64,000 nt of DNA, from NCBI RefSeq assembly GCF_900102315.1, contig NZ_FNBL01000003.1, forward strand, positions 62,001 to 126,000. The letters run 5' to 3'. A program made the translations under genes and the position numbers. This DNA is from Celeribacter baekdonensis (GTDB lineage Bacteria > Pseudomonadota > Alphaproteobacteria > Rhodobacterales > Rhodobacteraceae). Below are positions 44,903 to 53,542 of the stretch, piece by piece. Each line of letters opens with the position of its first letter. Position 1 is the stretch's first letter. The notes beneath the pieces were generated by a model. The model ran no database searches. It was not told the origin of the DNA and saw nothing but the letters and a program-made list of their open reading frames with translations.

Positions 44903-45427
44903 ATGATCGAATTTCGCAAGCTCACTGATGACAATCCCGCCTTGCAATATTCCCCACTGCTCCGGGCGGCGCAGTACACCATGGCGTATGCCGCCGAGAA
45001 CAATGGCATCGGCCTGACCGCCACGAAAACTTTCCAACGCAAGTTCGTTCACTGGACCGTCGAACATGTCAATTGGCCGGGGTTCGGCCTTGAGGAGGCC
45101 TTCAGCGTCAGCAAGGTCGTCAACGAATACGAATTTCCACCGATCCAGTTCGTGCATTTCCTGTTGCTCCGACGAAAACTCGGGCGTCCCTACAAGGGAA
45201 AGTTCCTCCTGACCAAGAAAGGGAAGGACCTGCTGAAATCCCCCGCGCAACTGTTCCATGTGCTGATGCCGTTCTTCATCCTCGAAGTGGACCATGCCTC
45301 ATATGCGCGCCTTGATGAGTGGCCCTTTGGGAAATGGCAAAAGCTGAATGGAGTAAACCGAATGCCGGAGATTATTCAGGGCATTGCTTGCATCGACGGC
45401 ATCAAGCAAATTCAAACCGCCGCCTGA
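44903..45427 (+). CDS. Conserved hypothetical protein
   Basis: 174-aa soluble protein belonging to a hypothetical family I recall from alphaproteobacteria and plasmids. It begins MIEFRKLTDDNPALQYSPLL and contains NNGIGLTATKTFQRKFVHW, VVNEYEFPPIQFVHFLLL and RPYKGKFLLTKKGKDLL, an arrangement that suggests a winged-helix-like fold. The last 30 residues do not resemble what I remember of the family, so the end may be replaced. Function unknown. Confidence 0.6.
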   Translation: MIEFRKLTDDNPALQYSPLLRAAQYTMAYAAENNGIGLTATKTFQRKFVHWTVEHVNWPGFGLEEAFSVSKVVNEYEFPPIQFVHFLLLRRKLGRPYKGKFLLTKKGKDLLKSPAQLFHVLMPFFILEVDHASYARLDEWPFGKWQKLNGVNRMPEIIQGIACIDGIKQIQTAA

Positions 45428-45550
45428 TCAGGCCGCCACCAACTTTCGGGCATAGCTCCTGCACCTCCCTCAGCGGTTCAGTCTGAGCAGAAAGGATGTC
45501 TTTCTGTCATGGGCACTTTCGGCGCCCTTCTGAACTGGGACGTCTGTGGG

Positions 45551-46090
45551 TCAGTGAGAACTGCGGATCATCCACTCCCGCCGCAGGAGGGCGTATTGCA
45601 TGGTATTTTCGTAGACCGGATTGCCTGCGGGGTCATTGGTGAATGAGATATATTCGACAAAGAGGCCCTCCTGCCGCATTCCCAGCCGTTCGCAAAGGCG
45701 CTGCGAGGGGAGATTGTGATCTTCAACATAGGCGTAGACGCGGCGTGCCCCCACAGTGTCGAACACATGCGCAAAGAGTGCGCGCGCGGCCTCCGTCGCA
45801 TAGCCTTTCCCTGAGAACGCCGGGTTGAAGTTCCACCCGACCGAGACCGTATCCTCTTCGACATGCGCGAAAAGATCGCCAATAAGCGTACCGGTATCCT
45901 TGAGGCAGACGGCGATTTGTTCATTATCTTGGCTGCGCTTTCCCGCCTCGGCCAAAGCAGCGTCCATATCCGACAGTTTGAGAGACAGAAAACAGTTGGA
46001 AACGGGTGAGCGCAGATAAGCGTAGAGGGCCTCCGCGTCGCTCTCTCTGAAATTCCTGAGAATAAGGCGTTCTGTTTCGATGGGTTGCAT
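45551..46090 (-). CDS. GNAT family N-acetyltransferase (RimJ/RimL type)
   Basis: 179-aa acetyl-CoA-dependent transferase. It opens ETERLILRNFRESDAEALYAYL, has the acetyl-CoA loop region FSGKGYATEAARALFAHVF and the RimJ/L segment ARRVYAYVEDHNLPSQRLCERLGM. The target could be a protein N-terminus or a small amine; nothing nearby decides. It lies 38 bp beyond the end of the MFS pump gene in the same direction, so it may share its transcript and TetR control. Confidence 0.88.
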   Translation of the reverse strand: MQPIETERLILRNFRESDAEALYAYLRSPVSNCFLSLKLSDMDAALAEAGKRSQDNEQIAVCLKDTGTLIGDLFAHVEEDTVSVGWNFNPAFSGKGYATEAARALFAHVFDTVGARRVYAYVEDHNLPSQRLCERLGMRQEGLFVEYISFTNDPAGNPVYENTMQYALLRREWMIRSSH

Positions 46091-46128
46091 AGCTTGTTAC
46101 CTTTCCAAGATTTATGGATTTTTGACGA

Positions 46129-47652
46129 TCAATGTTGCGATGTCACCGGTGATCTGTGGTCCCGTGCAATGATGATGAAGACCATGACAGCCAGCGTCGC
46201 GATCACGATGGCCGAGGTGGTCAGCAGCACGGAATGGGTCTGGCTAAAGGCGGTCTTGCCGGCCTCGATCAGTGCCGCGGCTTGTTCGGGGCCCAGTTGG
46301 TTTGCCACGATGTAGACATCGCCGATTGTCTGGGCGGCCTGTGCAGCCAAGGCAGATGGCAGGGTGTCGGGCAGGTCTATCGCGCGGCTGAATACGCCCG
46401 ACATGAACATCCCGAAAAAGGCAATCCCCAGACCGGTCCCCAGTTCATATCCGGTTGCCTCCAACGCACCTGCCGCGCCGCCTTTGCTGGCCTCGATTGC
46501 ACCCATGATCGCGATGGACGAGGCGGTCAGCCCAATGCTGAGCGTCAGCCCCAAGACGGCAAGTGCCAGCGGCACCAGAGCGCCTGGCTGGTGGAAATCG
46601 CTTCGCGCCAGAAACAGCAGCGCCGCCCCCGAGATCAACAGTGACAGGCTGGCAACGCGGCGCAGGCCGAAGCGATTGGACAGGTAACCCGCGACTGGCC
46701 CGCCCAGAGCCGCCGCTGCCATGATCGGGATCATGAACAGGCCCGCCTGCAACGGGGTCTTTGCCAGCACATATTGCAGTTCTTGTGCCAGTGTCAGTTC
46801 GACCCCGGCTAATGCGCCCGAGGCAACAATCGCCATCATTAGACCAGCAACAATGGTGGGATGGGACAGTAGAGAAAGGTCCAACATCGGCGCAGTTGCG
46901 CGCAATTGCTTGCGTGCAAACAGCGTCAGAATTGCAATGCCGAAAGTGAGGATAAGGGCGACAACCGACAGGGGGTGCTTGGCACCGAAACCGGCCTTAA
47001 TCGCGTAGACGACCGATATCATGCCGACAATCAGCAGCAGCGCCTGACCGATGGGCCATTTGCCCGGCGTGGTCTGTTCGATGCGGGGCAGCAACAGCCA
47101 GCACGTCGGGGCCACGATCAGCATGACCGGCACGTTGATCAAGAAGACAGATCCCCACCAGAACTGCTCCAGCAGGGCCCCGCCGATCAGCGGCCCGACA
47201 GCGGCTCCTGCCGCGCCGACTGTGCCCCAGAGCCCAAGCGCCATGGCGCGCTCGCCTTCCTCTTCGAAGGTCTTGCGGATCAGGCCCAAGACGCAAGGCA
47301 TGATCATTGATCCCCCCAGCGCAAGGCACACCCGTGCGGCAATCAGGGCGGTTGCACTTTGGGCAAAGGCTGCCCAGGTCGAGGCGGCGGCAAAGAGCGT
47401 CAGCCCGGTCAGCAGGATCCGGCGATTGCCGACCCGGTCGGACAGCGTGCCCATCGGCACGAGTAATCCGGCCATCAGCAGGGGGTAGATGTCGATGATC
47501 CACAAGACCTCGGTCCCCGAAGCGTTCAGTGCCTGAGTCAGGCTGGGCACCGCGACATGCAGGATTGTCATGTCCAGCACCACGGGCAGAAAGGCCAGCA
47601 TGACCGCCAGCAACACAAGCCAGCGTTTTGGATCGGGGGCATGGGCGGACAT
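46129..47652 (-). CDS. DHA2-family MFS drug efflux transporter
   Basis: 507-aa inner-membrane antiporter with about 14 membrane segments. Motifs are DMTILHVAVPSLTQAL in helix 1, GTLSDRVGNRRILLTG (motif A) and GPLIGGALLEQFWWGSVFLINVP (motif C), closely resembling SmvA/QacA-type pumps for cationic dyes and quaternary ammonium compounds. A TetR gene is divergent across 85 bp containing a palindrome, so induction by a pump substrate is likely. Confidence 0.92.
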   Translation of the reverse strand: MSAHAPDPKRWLVLLAVMLAFLPVVLDMTILHVAVPSLTQALNASGTEVLWIIDIYPLLMAGLLVPMGTLSDRVGNRRILLTGLTLFAAASTWAAFAQSATALIAARVCLALGGSMIMPCVLGLIRKTFEEEGERAMALGLWGTVGAAGAAVGPLIGGALLEQFWWGSVFLINVPVMLIVAPTCWLLLPRIEQTTPGKWPIGQALLLIVGMISVVYAIKAGFGAKHPLSVVALILTFGIAILTLFARKQLRATAPMLDLSLLSHPTIVAGLMMAIVASGALAGVELTLAQELQYVLAKTPLQAGLFMIPIMAAAALGGPVAGYLSNRFGLRRVASLSLLISGAALLFLARSDFHQPGALVPLALAVLGLTLSIGLTASSIAIMGAIEASKGGAAGALEATGYELGTGLGIAFFGMFMSGVFSRAIDLPDTLPSALAAQAAQTIGDVYIVANQLGPEQAAALIEAGKTAFSQTHSVLLTTSAIVIATLAVMVFIIIARDHRSPVTSQH

Positions 47653-47688
47653 GATTCACCTCAGGATTCGGTTGCATGCGTCGATATA

Positions 47689-47706
47689 AATACATACGTA
47701 TGGATT
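47689..47706. promoter_or_regulatory. Palindromic operator, probably for the divergent TetR regulator
   Basis: AATACATAC-GTATGGATT is an 18-bp near-perfect palindrome (one mismatch; core CATACGTATG perfect) centred between the divergent pump and TetR genes. Confidence 0.6.
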
Positions 47707-47737
47707 TCAATGGGGATGTGAACGGATCAGGGGACAG

Positions 47738-48274
47738 ATGGGTAGGACACCGACAATCAGCCGCGACAGGTTGCTAGATCTGGCAGACGAGATCGTGCGC
47801 AGTGGGGGCGGCGCGGCGCTGACCATTGGCGCATTGGCGCAGGCGGCCGGTATCTCGAAAGGCGGCGTGCAATATTCTTTCGCCAGCAAGGACGCGCTTG
47901 TGCGTGGCCTGATCGACCGCTGGACCATACAGTTCGAATCCCTGCTGGGGGACGTGGAAGCGGCTGATCCGATCGGTTTCGTCCAGCGCTACATTGCGGC
48001 GACACGGGCGTCGCAGCAGGCGATGAATGCGAAGATGGCGGCGCTTTTGGTCAGCTATCTGGAGGACCCGGCCAATTTGCAGGAAACACGTGACTGGTAT
48101 CGGGGCATCTTCGCGCGCCTTGCTGAAACGACGCCTGACGCGCAGGCTGCGCGCGTGGCCTTTCTCGCCGTCGAGGGCCTTTTCCTAATGCGGATCAATG
48201 GGATTGACGAAGATGGAGACTGGACGGGCCTTCTGGACGATGTCGAGGCAATCCTGCTGCGCCTGACGAAATGA
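47738..48274 (+). CDS. TetR-family transcriptional regulator
   Basis: 178-aa repressor-type regulator. The N-terminal HTH is visible (DRLLDLADEIVRSGGGAALTIG, AQAAGISKGGVQYSF), followed by a C-terminal ligand domain of the type that often follows this HTH in pump regulators (WYRGIFARLAE...FLAVEGLFLMR). It is divergent from the DHA2 pump with a palindrome between, so self- and pump repression is likely. Confidence 0.9.
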   Translation: MGRTPTISRDRLLDLADEIVRSGGGAALTIGALAQAAGISKGGVQYSFASKDALVRGLIDRWTIQFESLLGDVEAADPIGFVQRYIAATRASQQAMNAKMAALLVSYLEDPANLQETRDWYRGIFARLAETTPDAQAARVAFLAVEGLFLMRINGIDEDGDWTGLLDDVEAILLRLTK

Positions 48275-48628
48275 CAGCCACAGAATTCGGCAAATCAGCC
48301 GCCACAGCCCCGCCGCTGTCTGTAGGGTCGCGCCAATCCGGCCAGCGGCGCAGGCGGCCCTGAAGGAAAACTCCGAAGCCATGAGCGCAAGATACCGTGG
48401 CCGGTTCACCCGGACGATCCAAGAGTGTGATAAGAGCGGCTTTTGTCGGCTCGGATAAGGCAATCGTTCTGAACGCGTTCAAGCGCTTTCAGCCCCCGGC
48501 AAAGTTACCCTTCGTGCCCTGCGTAACAAACGACCGGAATCCGGCTCTGTGTCAAATTCTGTGTTGAGGTTTGCTGCGCGCTTTATGCTCTGGCGTTTCC
48601 CATGCCTGTTGGGAAGGGGTGGCACAGA
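48275..48628. other. 354-bp spacer without a supported gene
   Basis: Separates the TetR gene from the end of the TrmB-like gene. Frames up to 95 codons exist on the minus strand but lack ribosome sites and known motifs. Confidence 0.4.
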
Positions 48629-49375
48629 TCACATGTCTGAAGAGGTCGCCCACAACGCTTCAAACAATTGCCGCTGCATTGCCGCGAATTCTACGCTTTC
48701 AATGATCATGCCATAGTTTTCGCGCATGGATGAGATGAGGCAGACTTTGTCATCATAGATAAATGTGGTCATCGACAAGAGAACGTTCTCGGGCGCGAAA
48801 CGGAGGTGGCGCAGGTCGCTTGGGTCGGACGGCCAAATGGAGGCCACATCTTTTGTGCGGGATCTGATCACCCGTAGCCAAATCCCTTTCTCTATCCGAG
48901 AGGCGATAAATTGCTCCATTTCCTCAAGCCCCGGAACATCACGCAGCTCATCCATGGACAAAATCCCCATCAACGTCGGATTTGCCCCTTTGATGGTCAA
49001 TGTGTCTTTCAGCGCGATTAAAATACCGTCGCGCCCCTCGTAATACCGGATGCGAGGTTTGCCTTTCGCGCGATTGTAGAGCGAGCGCAACTCCGGCATC
49101 ACGTCGTTGAGCATCTGTTTGCGGGCTTCTATCCGCTCCAGCAACACAGATGGGTCTTCGGCGACGACGATGCGCTTGTTGCCGCTTTTCACGATGGCAA
49201 CGAGGCCCTCCTCTTCCAAACGGGAAAGCGCGTCATATGCCGTGGTGCGCACCAATCCTGCGCGTGTCGCGACATCGGAGATCGGCGCCTCACCCAACTC
49301 AATGGCGGCCACATATAACCTGTAGAGCGTGCCACTAATGCCCAGCTTCGACAGTTTGCTTTGAAAATCATACAT
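48629..49375 (-). CDS. TrmB-like transcriptional regulator
   Basis: 248-aa regulator with an N-terminal winged HTH of TrmB type (LYVAAIELGEAPISDVATRAG, RTTAYDALSRLEEEGLV) and a C-terminal phospholipase-D-like effector domain (RIRYYEGRDGILIAL, IWLRVIRSRTKD, VCLISSMRENYGMIIES). Similar bacterial regulators control sugar or amino-acid and osmolyte genes. It is divergent from the nitrilase-TRAP genes across 296 bp that contain three related inverted repeats, its likely binding sites. Confidence 0.85.
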   Translation of the reverse strand: MYDFQSKLSKLGISGTLYRLYVAAIELGEAPISDVATRAGLVRTTAYDALSRLEEEGLVAIVKSGNKRIVVAEDPSVLLERIEARKQMLNDVMPELRSLYNRAKGKPRIRYYEGRDGILIALKDTLTIKGANPTLMGILSMDELRDVPGLEEMEQFIASRIEKGIWLRVIRSRTKDVASIWPSDPSDLRHLRFAPENVLLSMTTFIYDDKVCLISSMRENYGMIIESVEFAAMQRQLFEALWATSSDM

Positions 49376-49444
49376 CAGGCACTCCTCAATCCCCTAAGCC
49401 TATAAAATAATGTGGCTTCATATCGCATACAAGGGAATCTTTCC

Positions 49445-49462
49445 TGTCGAAACTGCTCGACA
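49445..49462. promoter_or_regulatory. Inverted repeat TGTCGA-N6-TCGACA, site 1
   Basis: Perfect 6-bp arms around AACTGC. It lies about 70 bp upstream of the TrmB-like gene start and 34 bp centre to centre from site 2. Confidence 0.65.
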
Positions 49463-49478
49463 TGTTGCGGTTAATTTG

Positions 49479-49496
49479 TGTCGAAAATGATCGACA
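49479..49496. promoter_or_regulatory. Inverted repeat TGTCGA-N6-TCGACA, site 2
   Basis: The same perfect arms as site 1 around a different spacer, AAATGA. Identity of the arms but not the spacer is what a protein-binding site shows. Confidence 0.65.
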
Positions 49497-49638
49497 CTAT
49501 TGTGCATGCCTGAAGATACTGCACAATAAATAGGCAAAAACATCAAGACTTGGCGATATATACGCCAATTACACTGGAAATTTCCGAATTTTTTGTGTGG
49601 AATTGACATAAAGCTTCAAAATTAGCACAGAATAAGAG

Positions 49639-49656
49639 TGTCTATAATGATCGACT
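49639..49656. promoter_or_regulatory. Degenerate third copy over a TATAAT box
   Basis: TGTCTA-N6-TCGACT keeps the arm spacing with one change in each arm. It covers a perfect TATAAT (49643-49648) 24 bp before the nitrilase ATG, so a bound regulator would block that promoter. Confidence 0.5.
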
Positions 49657-49671
49657 AATGTGAGGTGACCG

Positions 49672-50604
49672 ATGACTTTCAAAGCGGCAGTGATTCAGGC
49701 AGGGGCTGTGCCATTCGATATCGAGGCAAGCCTGTCCAAAGCGGAGGCGTTGATTGCCGAAGCTGGCGCGCAGGGCTGTCACCTTGCCGTTTTCCCCGAA
49801 GCTTATATTTCGGCCTATCCCAAAGAGCAGACGTACGACATCTCTGTCGGTGTCCGAACCCATGCAGGCCGCGAAGAGTTCCGCCGCTATGCGGACAGCG
49901 CCATTGAAATCCCCAGCGCCGAGACGGATCGGTTGGGGCAGGCCGCAGCCGCAGCCGGGCTTCACCTCGTCATGGGGGTCATCGAACGCGATGTGGGCAC
50001 GCTCTATTGTACGGTCGTCTTTTTTGGTCCCGATGGGCAGCTTTTGGGCAAGCATCGCAAATTGATGCCGACGGGCGCAGAGCGTCTTGTTTGGGGCTTT
50101 GGCGATGGCTCGACCCTGCCTACGTTTGATACGGAAATCGGCAAACTCGGCGCTGTGATCTGCTGGGAAAATTATATGCCGATGATGCGCATGGCCATGT
50201 ATGGGCAGGGCATCAACCTGTATTGCGCGCCCACCGCCGATGATCGAGACAGTTGGCAAGCGACAATGAAACACATTGCCCTCGAAGGGCGTACCTTTGT
50301 GTTTTCAAGCTGCCAAGTGCTTTGGGAAAAAGATTTCCCTGAGGATTATGCGTTCAACCGCACCGACCCCGAGCGCATCATGATGCGGGGCGGTAGCGTG
50401 ATCCTTGATCCGTTGGGCAATGTCCTTGCCGGGCCGTTGTTTGACGAAGAGGGCATCCTTGTCGCGGAGATTGATCTTGACGCTGTGACGCGGGCCAAAC
50501 TCGATTTTGACGCCGCAGGACACTACGCGCGCCCGGACGTTTTCGAACTGCGGGTGAATACGACAGCCCGCGCGCCTGTCACCTATTCCAAAGCGGATGG
50601 GTGA
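49672..50604 (+). CDS. Nitrilase (carbon-nitrogen hydrolase family)
   Basis: 310-aa enzyme of the nitrilase superfamily, branch 1 type. The catalytic triad is Glu43 (VFPEAYISAYP), Lys130 (KHRKLMPT) and Cys164 (VICWENYMP). The CWENYMP form is typical of true nitrilases, which turn R-CN into R-COOH and ammonia, rather than amidases. The ATG follows GAGGTGACC. It starts a plus-strand unit with TRAP transporter genes only 7 bp behind, so the imported compound may be the nitrile or the product of a related reaction. Confidence 0.9.
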   Translation: MTFKAAVIQAGAVPFDIEASLSKAEALIAEAGAQGCHLAVFPEAYISAYPKEQTYDISVGVRTHAGREEFRRYADSAIEIPSAETDRLGQAAAAAGLHLVMGVIERDVGTLYCTVVFFGPDGQLLGKHRKLMPTGAERLVWGFGDGSTLPTFDTEIGKLGAVICWENYMPMMRMAMYGQGINLYCAPTADDRDSWQATMKHIALEGRTFVFSSCQVLWEKDFPEDYAFNRTDPERIMMRGGSVILDPLGNVLAGPLFDEEGILVAEIDLDAVTRAKLDFDAAGHYARPDVFELRVNTTARAPVTYSKADG

Positions 50605-50611
50605 GGGGTCG

Positions 50612-51142
50612 ATGATGCAGCGCCTGTCCACCTTTATAATCCAAATGCTCGACCTGCTCTCGGGGGGCGCATTCGCCGCGGCCCTGCTGATCAACGCCGC
50701 CAATGTTGCGGGGCGTTACCTGTTTCACAGTCCGATCTTCTGGGCCGAAGAGGTCACAACCCTGCTCATCATCTGGTCGGTCTGCCTGATGTCATACCGG
50801 CTGACCTTGCGGGGTGAAAACCTGTCCGCTGAAATTCTCAAACCGCTGCTGTCGCGCTCAGCACAGCGATGGGTCGCGTTTGGCCTTGCCGCCACCGGCA
50901 CGGCCCTGTGCGGATATTTCGCCTATAATGCTTACCTTGTTGTCGAACTGGTCGCCCGTTTTTCACAAGTGACCAATGTGGCCGAAATCCCCAAGCAATA
51001 TGTCAATGGCTCTATCCTCGCCGCTTTCGTGTTGGCCTGCCTTGGCGGCATGGCGCGCAGCCTCTCGCTTCTCGTCTCAGATAAACGCCTTAACACCTCC
51101 GACCCCGTCGAGGTTCAAGATGCACTGGCAGGTTCCAAATGA
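50612..51142 (+). CDS. TRAP transporter small permease (DctQ)
   Basis: 176-aa membrane subunit with four hydrophobic segments and the typical SPIFWAEEVTTLLIIWSVCLMSY region. The second of two adjacent ATGs (50612, 50615) or the first may start it; an ATG at 50597 overlaps the nitrilase end but is less well placed relative to GAGGGG. It pairs with DctM, whose gene overlaps by four bases. Confidence 0.9.
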   Translation: MMQRLSTFIIQMLDLLSGGAFAAALLINAANVAGRYLFHSPIFWAEEVTTLLIIWSVCLMSYRLTLRGENLSAEILKPLLSRSAQRWVAFGLAATGTALCGYFAYNAYLVVELVARFSQVTNVAEIPKQYVNGSILAAFVLACLGGMARSLSLLVSDKRLNTSDPVEVQDALAGSK

Positions 51143-52413
51143 CACTTATTGCTATCCTCGGCGGCGTGCCGTTGCTTTTGTTGATCATAGGTCTGCCAAT
51201 CTATTTGGTCCTGCTCACCACCGCGAGCGTCGCGATCATGACACAGATGAGCGTACCCGCCACGATGGTGCCGCAAATCATGTTCGGCGGCCTTGATAAA
51301 TTCGCCTTGCTCTCGGTGCCGTTCTTTATCTTCGCAGGCGAAATCATGTCGCGCGGCGGCGTTTCGCGGCGCATTGTCAATTGCATCTTGATGCTCTGCG
51401 GTGGATTGAAATCTGCCCGACCGATGACGGCCATCGGCGCGAGCGAGTTTTTCGGTGCGGTCTCCGGGTCAAGCCCCGCGACTGTCGCAGCCATCGGCCG
51501 ACTGATGTATCCAAGCCTGCGCGAAGGGGGATATAGCGAGAAGTTTTCGCTTGGCCTCATCACCTCTGCGGGCGGTATCGCCAGTGTCATGCCACCAAGC
51601 ATCTTGATGATCCTCTATGCGGCATCGTCTGAGCAATCCGTCACCGCGCTCTTTGCCGCGGGGATCGTGCCCGCTTTGTTGCTCGGTCTTGTGATTGCCG
51701 GATACATCCTTTGGGTGTCGCGCAAAATGACCCCGTCTCCCGCCAACAAACCGCAAAAGGGCGAGGCGCTTTCGCTCTTTCTTGCTGCTCTGCCTGCGCT
51801 TGGCACACCTGTGGTCATCCTGGGGGGCATCTATTCGGGTATATTCTCACCGACGGAGTCGGCGGGCATGGCGGGCGTCTACGGGGTCTTGGTCGCACGG
51901 TTCTTTTATCGTGAAATCACCTGGCGCGAAATTTGGGCCGTTGTGCTCAGCTCTGCCCATCTGACCGCGCAAATCTTGCTCGTCGTCGCGGCCTCTGGCG
52001 TGTTTTCATGGGTTCTCACGACCAGCGGCGTTCCGCAAACGCTCGTCAATTTTGTCGAAGCCGCGTCAAGCGAGCCTTGGGTGGTGTTGCTGACCATCAA
52101 CGTGTTCTTGTTGATCGTCGGCTGTCTGATGGACCCGGTCTCCGCGATCGTTCTTTTGACGCCGATGCTGGTGCCTGTGGTCACGCATCTTGACGTGAAC
52201 CTTGTCCACTTTGGCGTCATCATGGCCGTGAACCTGAGTATCGGCATGTTCACACCGCCCTTCGGCCTGAACATTTTTACCTCCCACGCCCTGTTCGGCG
52301 TTCCGATTTCGCGCATCAGCGCAGGGTTGGTGCCCTTTATCATCCTGCAAACGCTGGCGCTGCTTTTGATCACCTATGTGCCAGCGATCTCCCTCCCCCA
52401 ACTCTTGTTTTGA
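51139..52413 (+). CDS. TRAP transporter large permease (DctM)
   Basis: 424-aa channel subunit with about 12 membrane segments. Family segments include FALLSVPFFIFAGEIMSRGGVSRRI, GASEFFGAVSGSSPATVAAIG and the C-terminal FGVIMAVNLSIGMFTPPFGLN. It drives sodium-coupled import together with DctQ and the periplasmic DctP downstream. Confidence 0.95.
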   Translation: MTLIAILGGVPLLLLIIGLPIYLVLLTTASVAIMTQMSVPATMVPQIMFGGLDKFALLSVPFFIFAGEIMSRGGVSRRIVNCILMLCGGLKSARPMTAIGASEFFGAVSGSSPATVAAIGRLMYPSLREGGYSEKFSLGLITSAGGIASVMPPSILMILYAASSEQSVTALFAAGIVPALLLGLVIAGYILWVSRKMTPSPANKPQKGEALSLFLAALPALGTPVVILGGIYSGIFSPTESAGMAGVYGVLVARFFYREITWREIWAVVLSSAHLTAQILLVVAASGVFSWVLTTSGVPQTLVNFVEAASSEPWVVLLTINVFLLIVGCLMDPVSAIVLLTPMLVPVVTHLDVNLVHFGVIMAVNLSIGMFTPPFGLNIFTSHALFGVPISRISAGLVPFIILQTLALLLITYVPAISLPQLLF

Positions 52414-52456
52414 ACTGACACTCTCACCTCAACCTCAACATGAATGGAGCTCCCCT

Positions 52457-53485
52457 ATGTCAATTTTCCGCCCCAACCGACGCAGTGTGGTCAACGCCGC
52501 AGGTGCATGTCTCTTGTTCGCCACCCTCGGGGCCGCACCCGCGCTTGCACAAGAGTTCACAATGAAACTCGCAACCGCCACCGTGAATGACGTGCAAACC
52601 GAAGCCATCAAACGCTTTGCCACACGGGTCGAAGCGCGCTCCGAGGGGCGGATCAAAACCGAACTCTACCCCGCAGCACAGCTTGGGTCGAACGCCCGCA
52701 TGATCGAGGGTCTGCAATTTGGGACGGTCGAGTTCTACACGGGGCCCGCCGCCTACCTCGTTGGCGTCGACTCGCGCTATCAGGTCACCGACCTTCCCGC
52801 GATTTTTGAAGACGCCCGCCACGCCCAACGGGTGTTCAGCGACCCGACATTTCGCGAGACATTTCTCAATCTCGGCACCGACAAGGGCCTCGTGGGTCTC
52901 GGCACATATATCTACGGCAACACGGCCTTTGCGACCGCCTTTGAGGGCGACACGGTTGCGGCATTTAACGGCAAAAAGCTCCGCGTTCTCGCCTCAAAGG
53001 TTGAGCGCAAAGGTGTGGAACTCATGGGTGCCACGGCTGTCCCGATTGACTTCAGCGAGGTTGCCACAGCGTTGCAACAAGGGACCGTGGATGGGATGAA
53101 AAGCTCCCCGCCTGCATTCACGTCCCTCAAACTTTACGACATCGTGAAACACATCACCGCCACCGAAGATGGCGTGATGGGCGAAGTCATGATGGTCAGC
53201 AAAATCTGGTGGGACACTTTGCCAGAAGACCTGCAAGCGATGCTGCGCGAAGAAGCCACAGCTCTGGAGCCAGAGCTTTACGACTATGTTTTGGAAGATC
53301 AGGCCAATGCTTACAAAACCTGGGAAGAAATGGGCGGCACCGTCCACTACCTCCCCAAAGAAGAGCGCGACGCCCTTCTCTCTGAGATGCGGGTGGCCGT
53401 TCTTGAGCTTTTGAACGACGACCCAAAAACCGCCGAAATGCTCGCGGTCCTGCTTGACGCTGCAGACCGTACAGCAACACAATAA
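52457..53485 (+). CDS. TRAP transporter substrate-binding protein (DctP)
   Basis: 342-aa periplasmic binding protein. The start is the ATG after TGGAGC; the signal peptide contains twin arginines (NRRSVVNAAGACLLFATLGAAPALA). The mature part shows EFTMKLATATVNDVQTEAIKRFA, GSNARMIEGLQFGTVEF and GTVDGMKSSPPAF, where the family's ligand-pocket residues lie. Gene order Q-M-P with DctP last. Substrate unknown; TRAP systems mostly take carboxylates, so a cyano- or aryl-carboxylate would fit the nitrilase neighbour. Confidence 0.93.
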   Translation: MSIFRPNRRSVVNAAGACLLFATLGAAPALAQEFTMKLATATVNDVQTEAIKRFATRVEARSEGRIKTELYPAAQLGSNARMIEGLQFGTVEFYTGPAAYLVGVDSRYQVTDLPAIFEDARHAQRVFSDPTFRETFLNLGTDKGLVGLGTYIYGNTAFATAFEGDTVAAFNGKKLRVLASKVERKGVELMGATAVPIDFSEVATALQQGTVDGMKSSPPAFTSLKLYDIVKHITATEDGVMGEVMMVSKIWWDTLPEDLQAMLREEATALEPELYDYVLEDQANAYKTWEEMGGTVHYLPKEERDALLSEMRVAVLELLNDDPKTAEMLAVLLDAADRTATQ

Positions 53486-53491
53486 TGCCGC

Positions 53492-53521
53492 GCTGCCCTG
53501 TCATTCATATGGCGGGGCAGC
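53492..53521 (+). terminator. Hairpin after dctP
   Basis: GCTGCCC paired with GGGCAGC across a 16-base loop, seven bases after the stop and ahead of the flavin reductase gene. No T-tract. Probably attenuates rather than ends transcription. Confidence 0.4.
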
Positions 53522-53542
53522 CATGTTTATAAAGGGGTTTCA

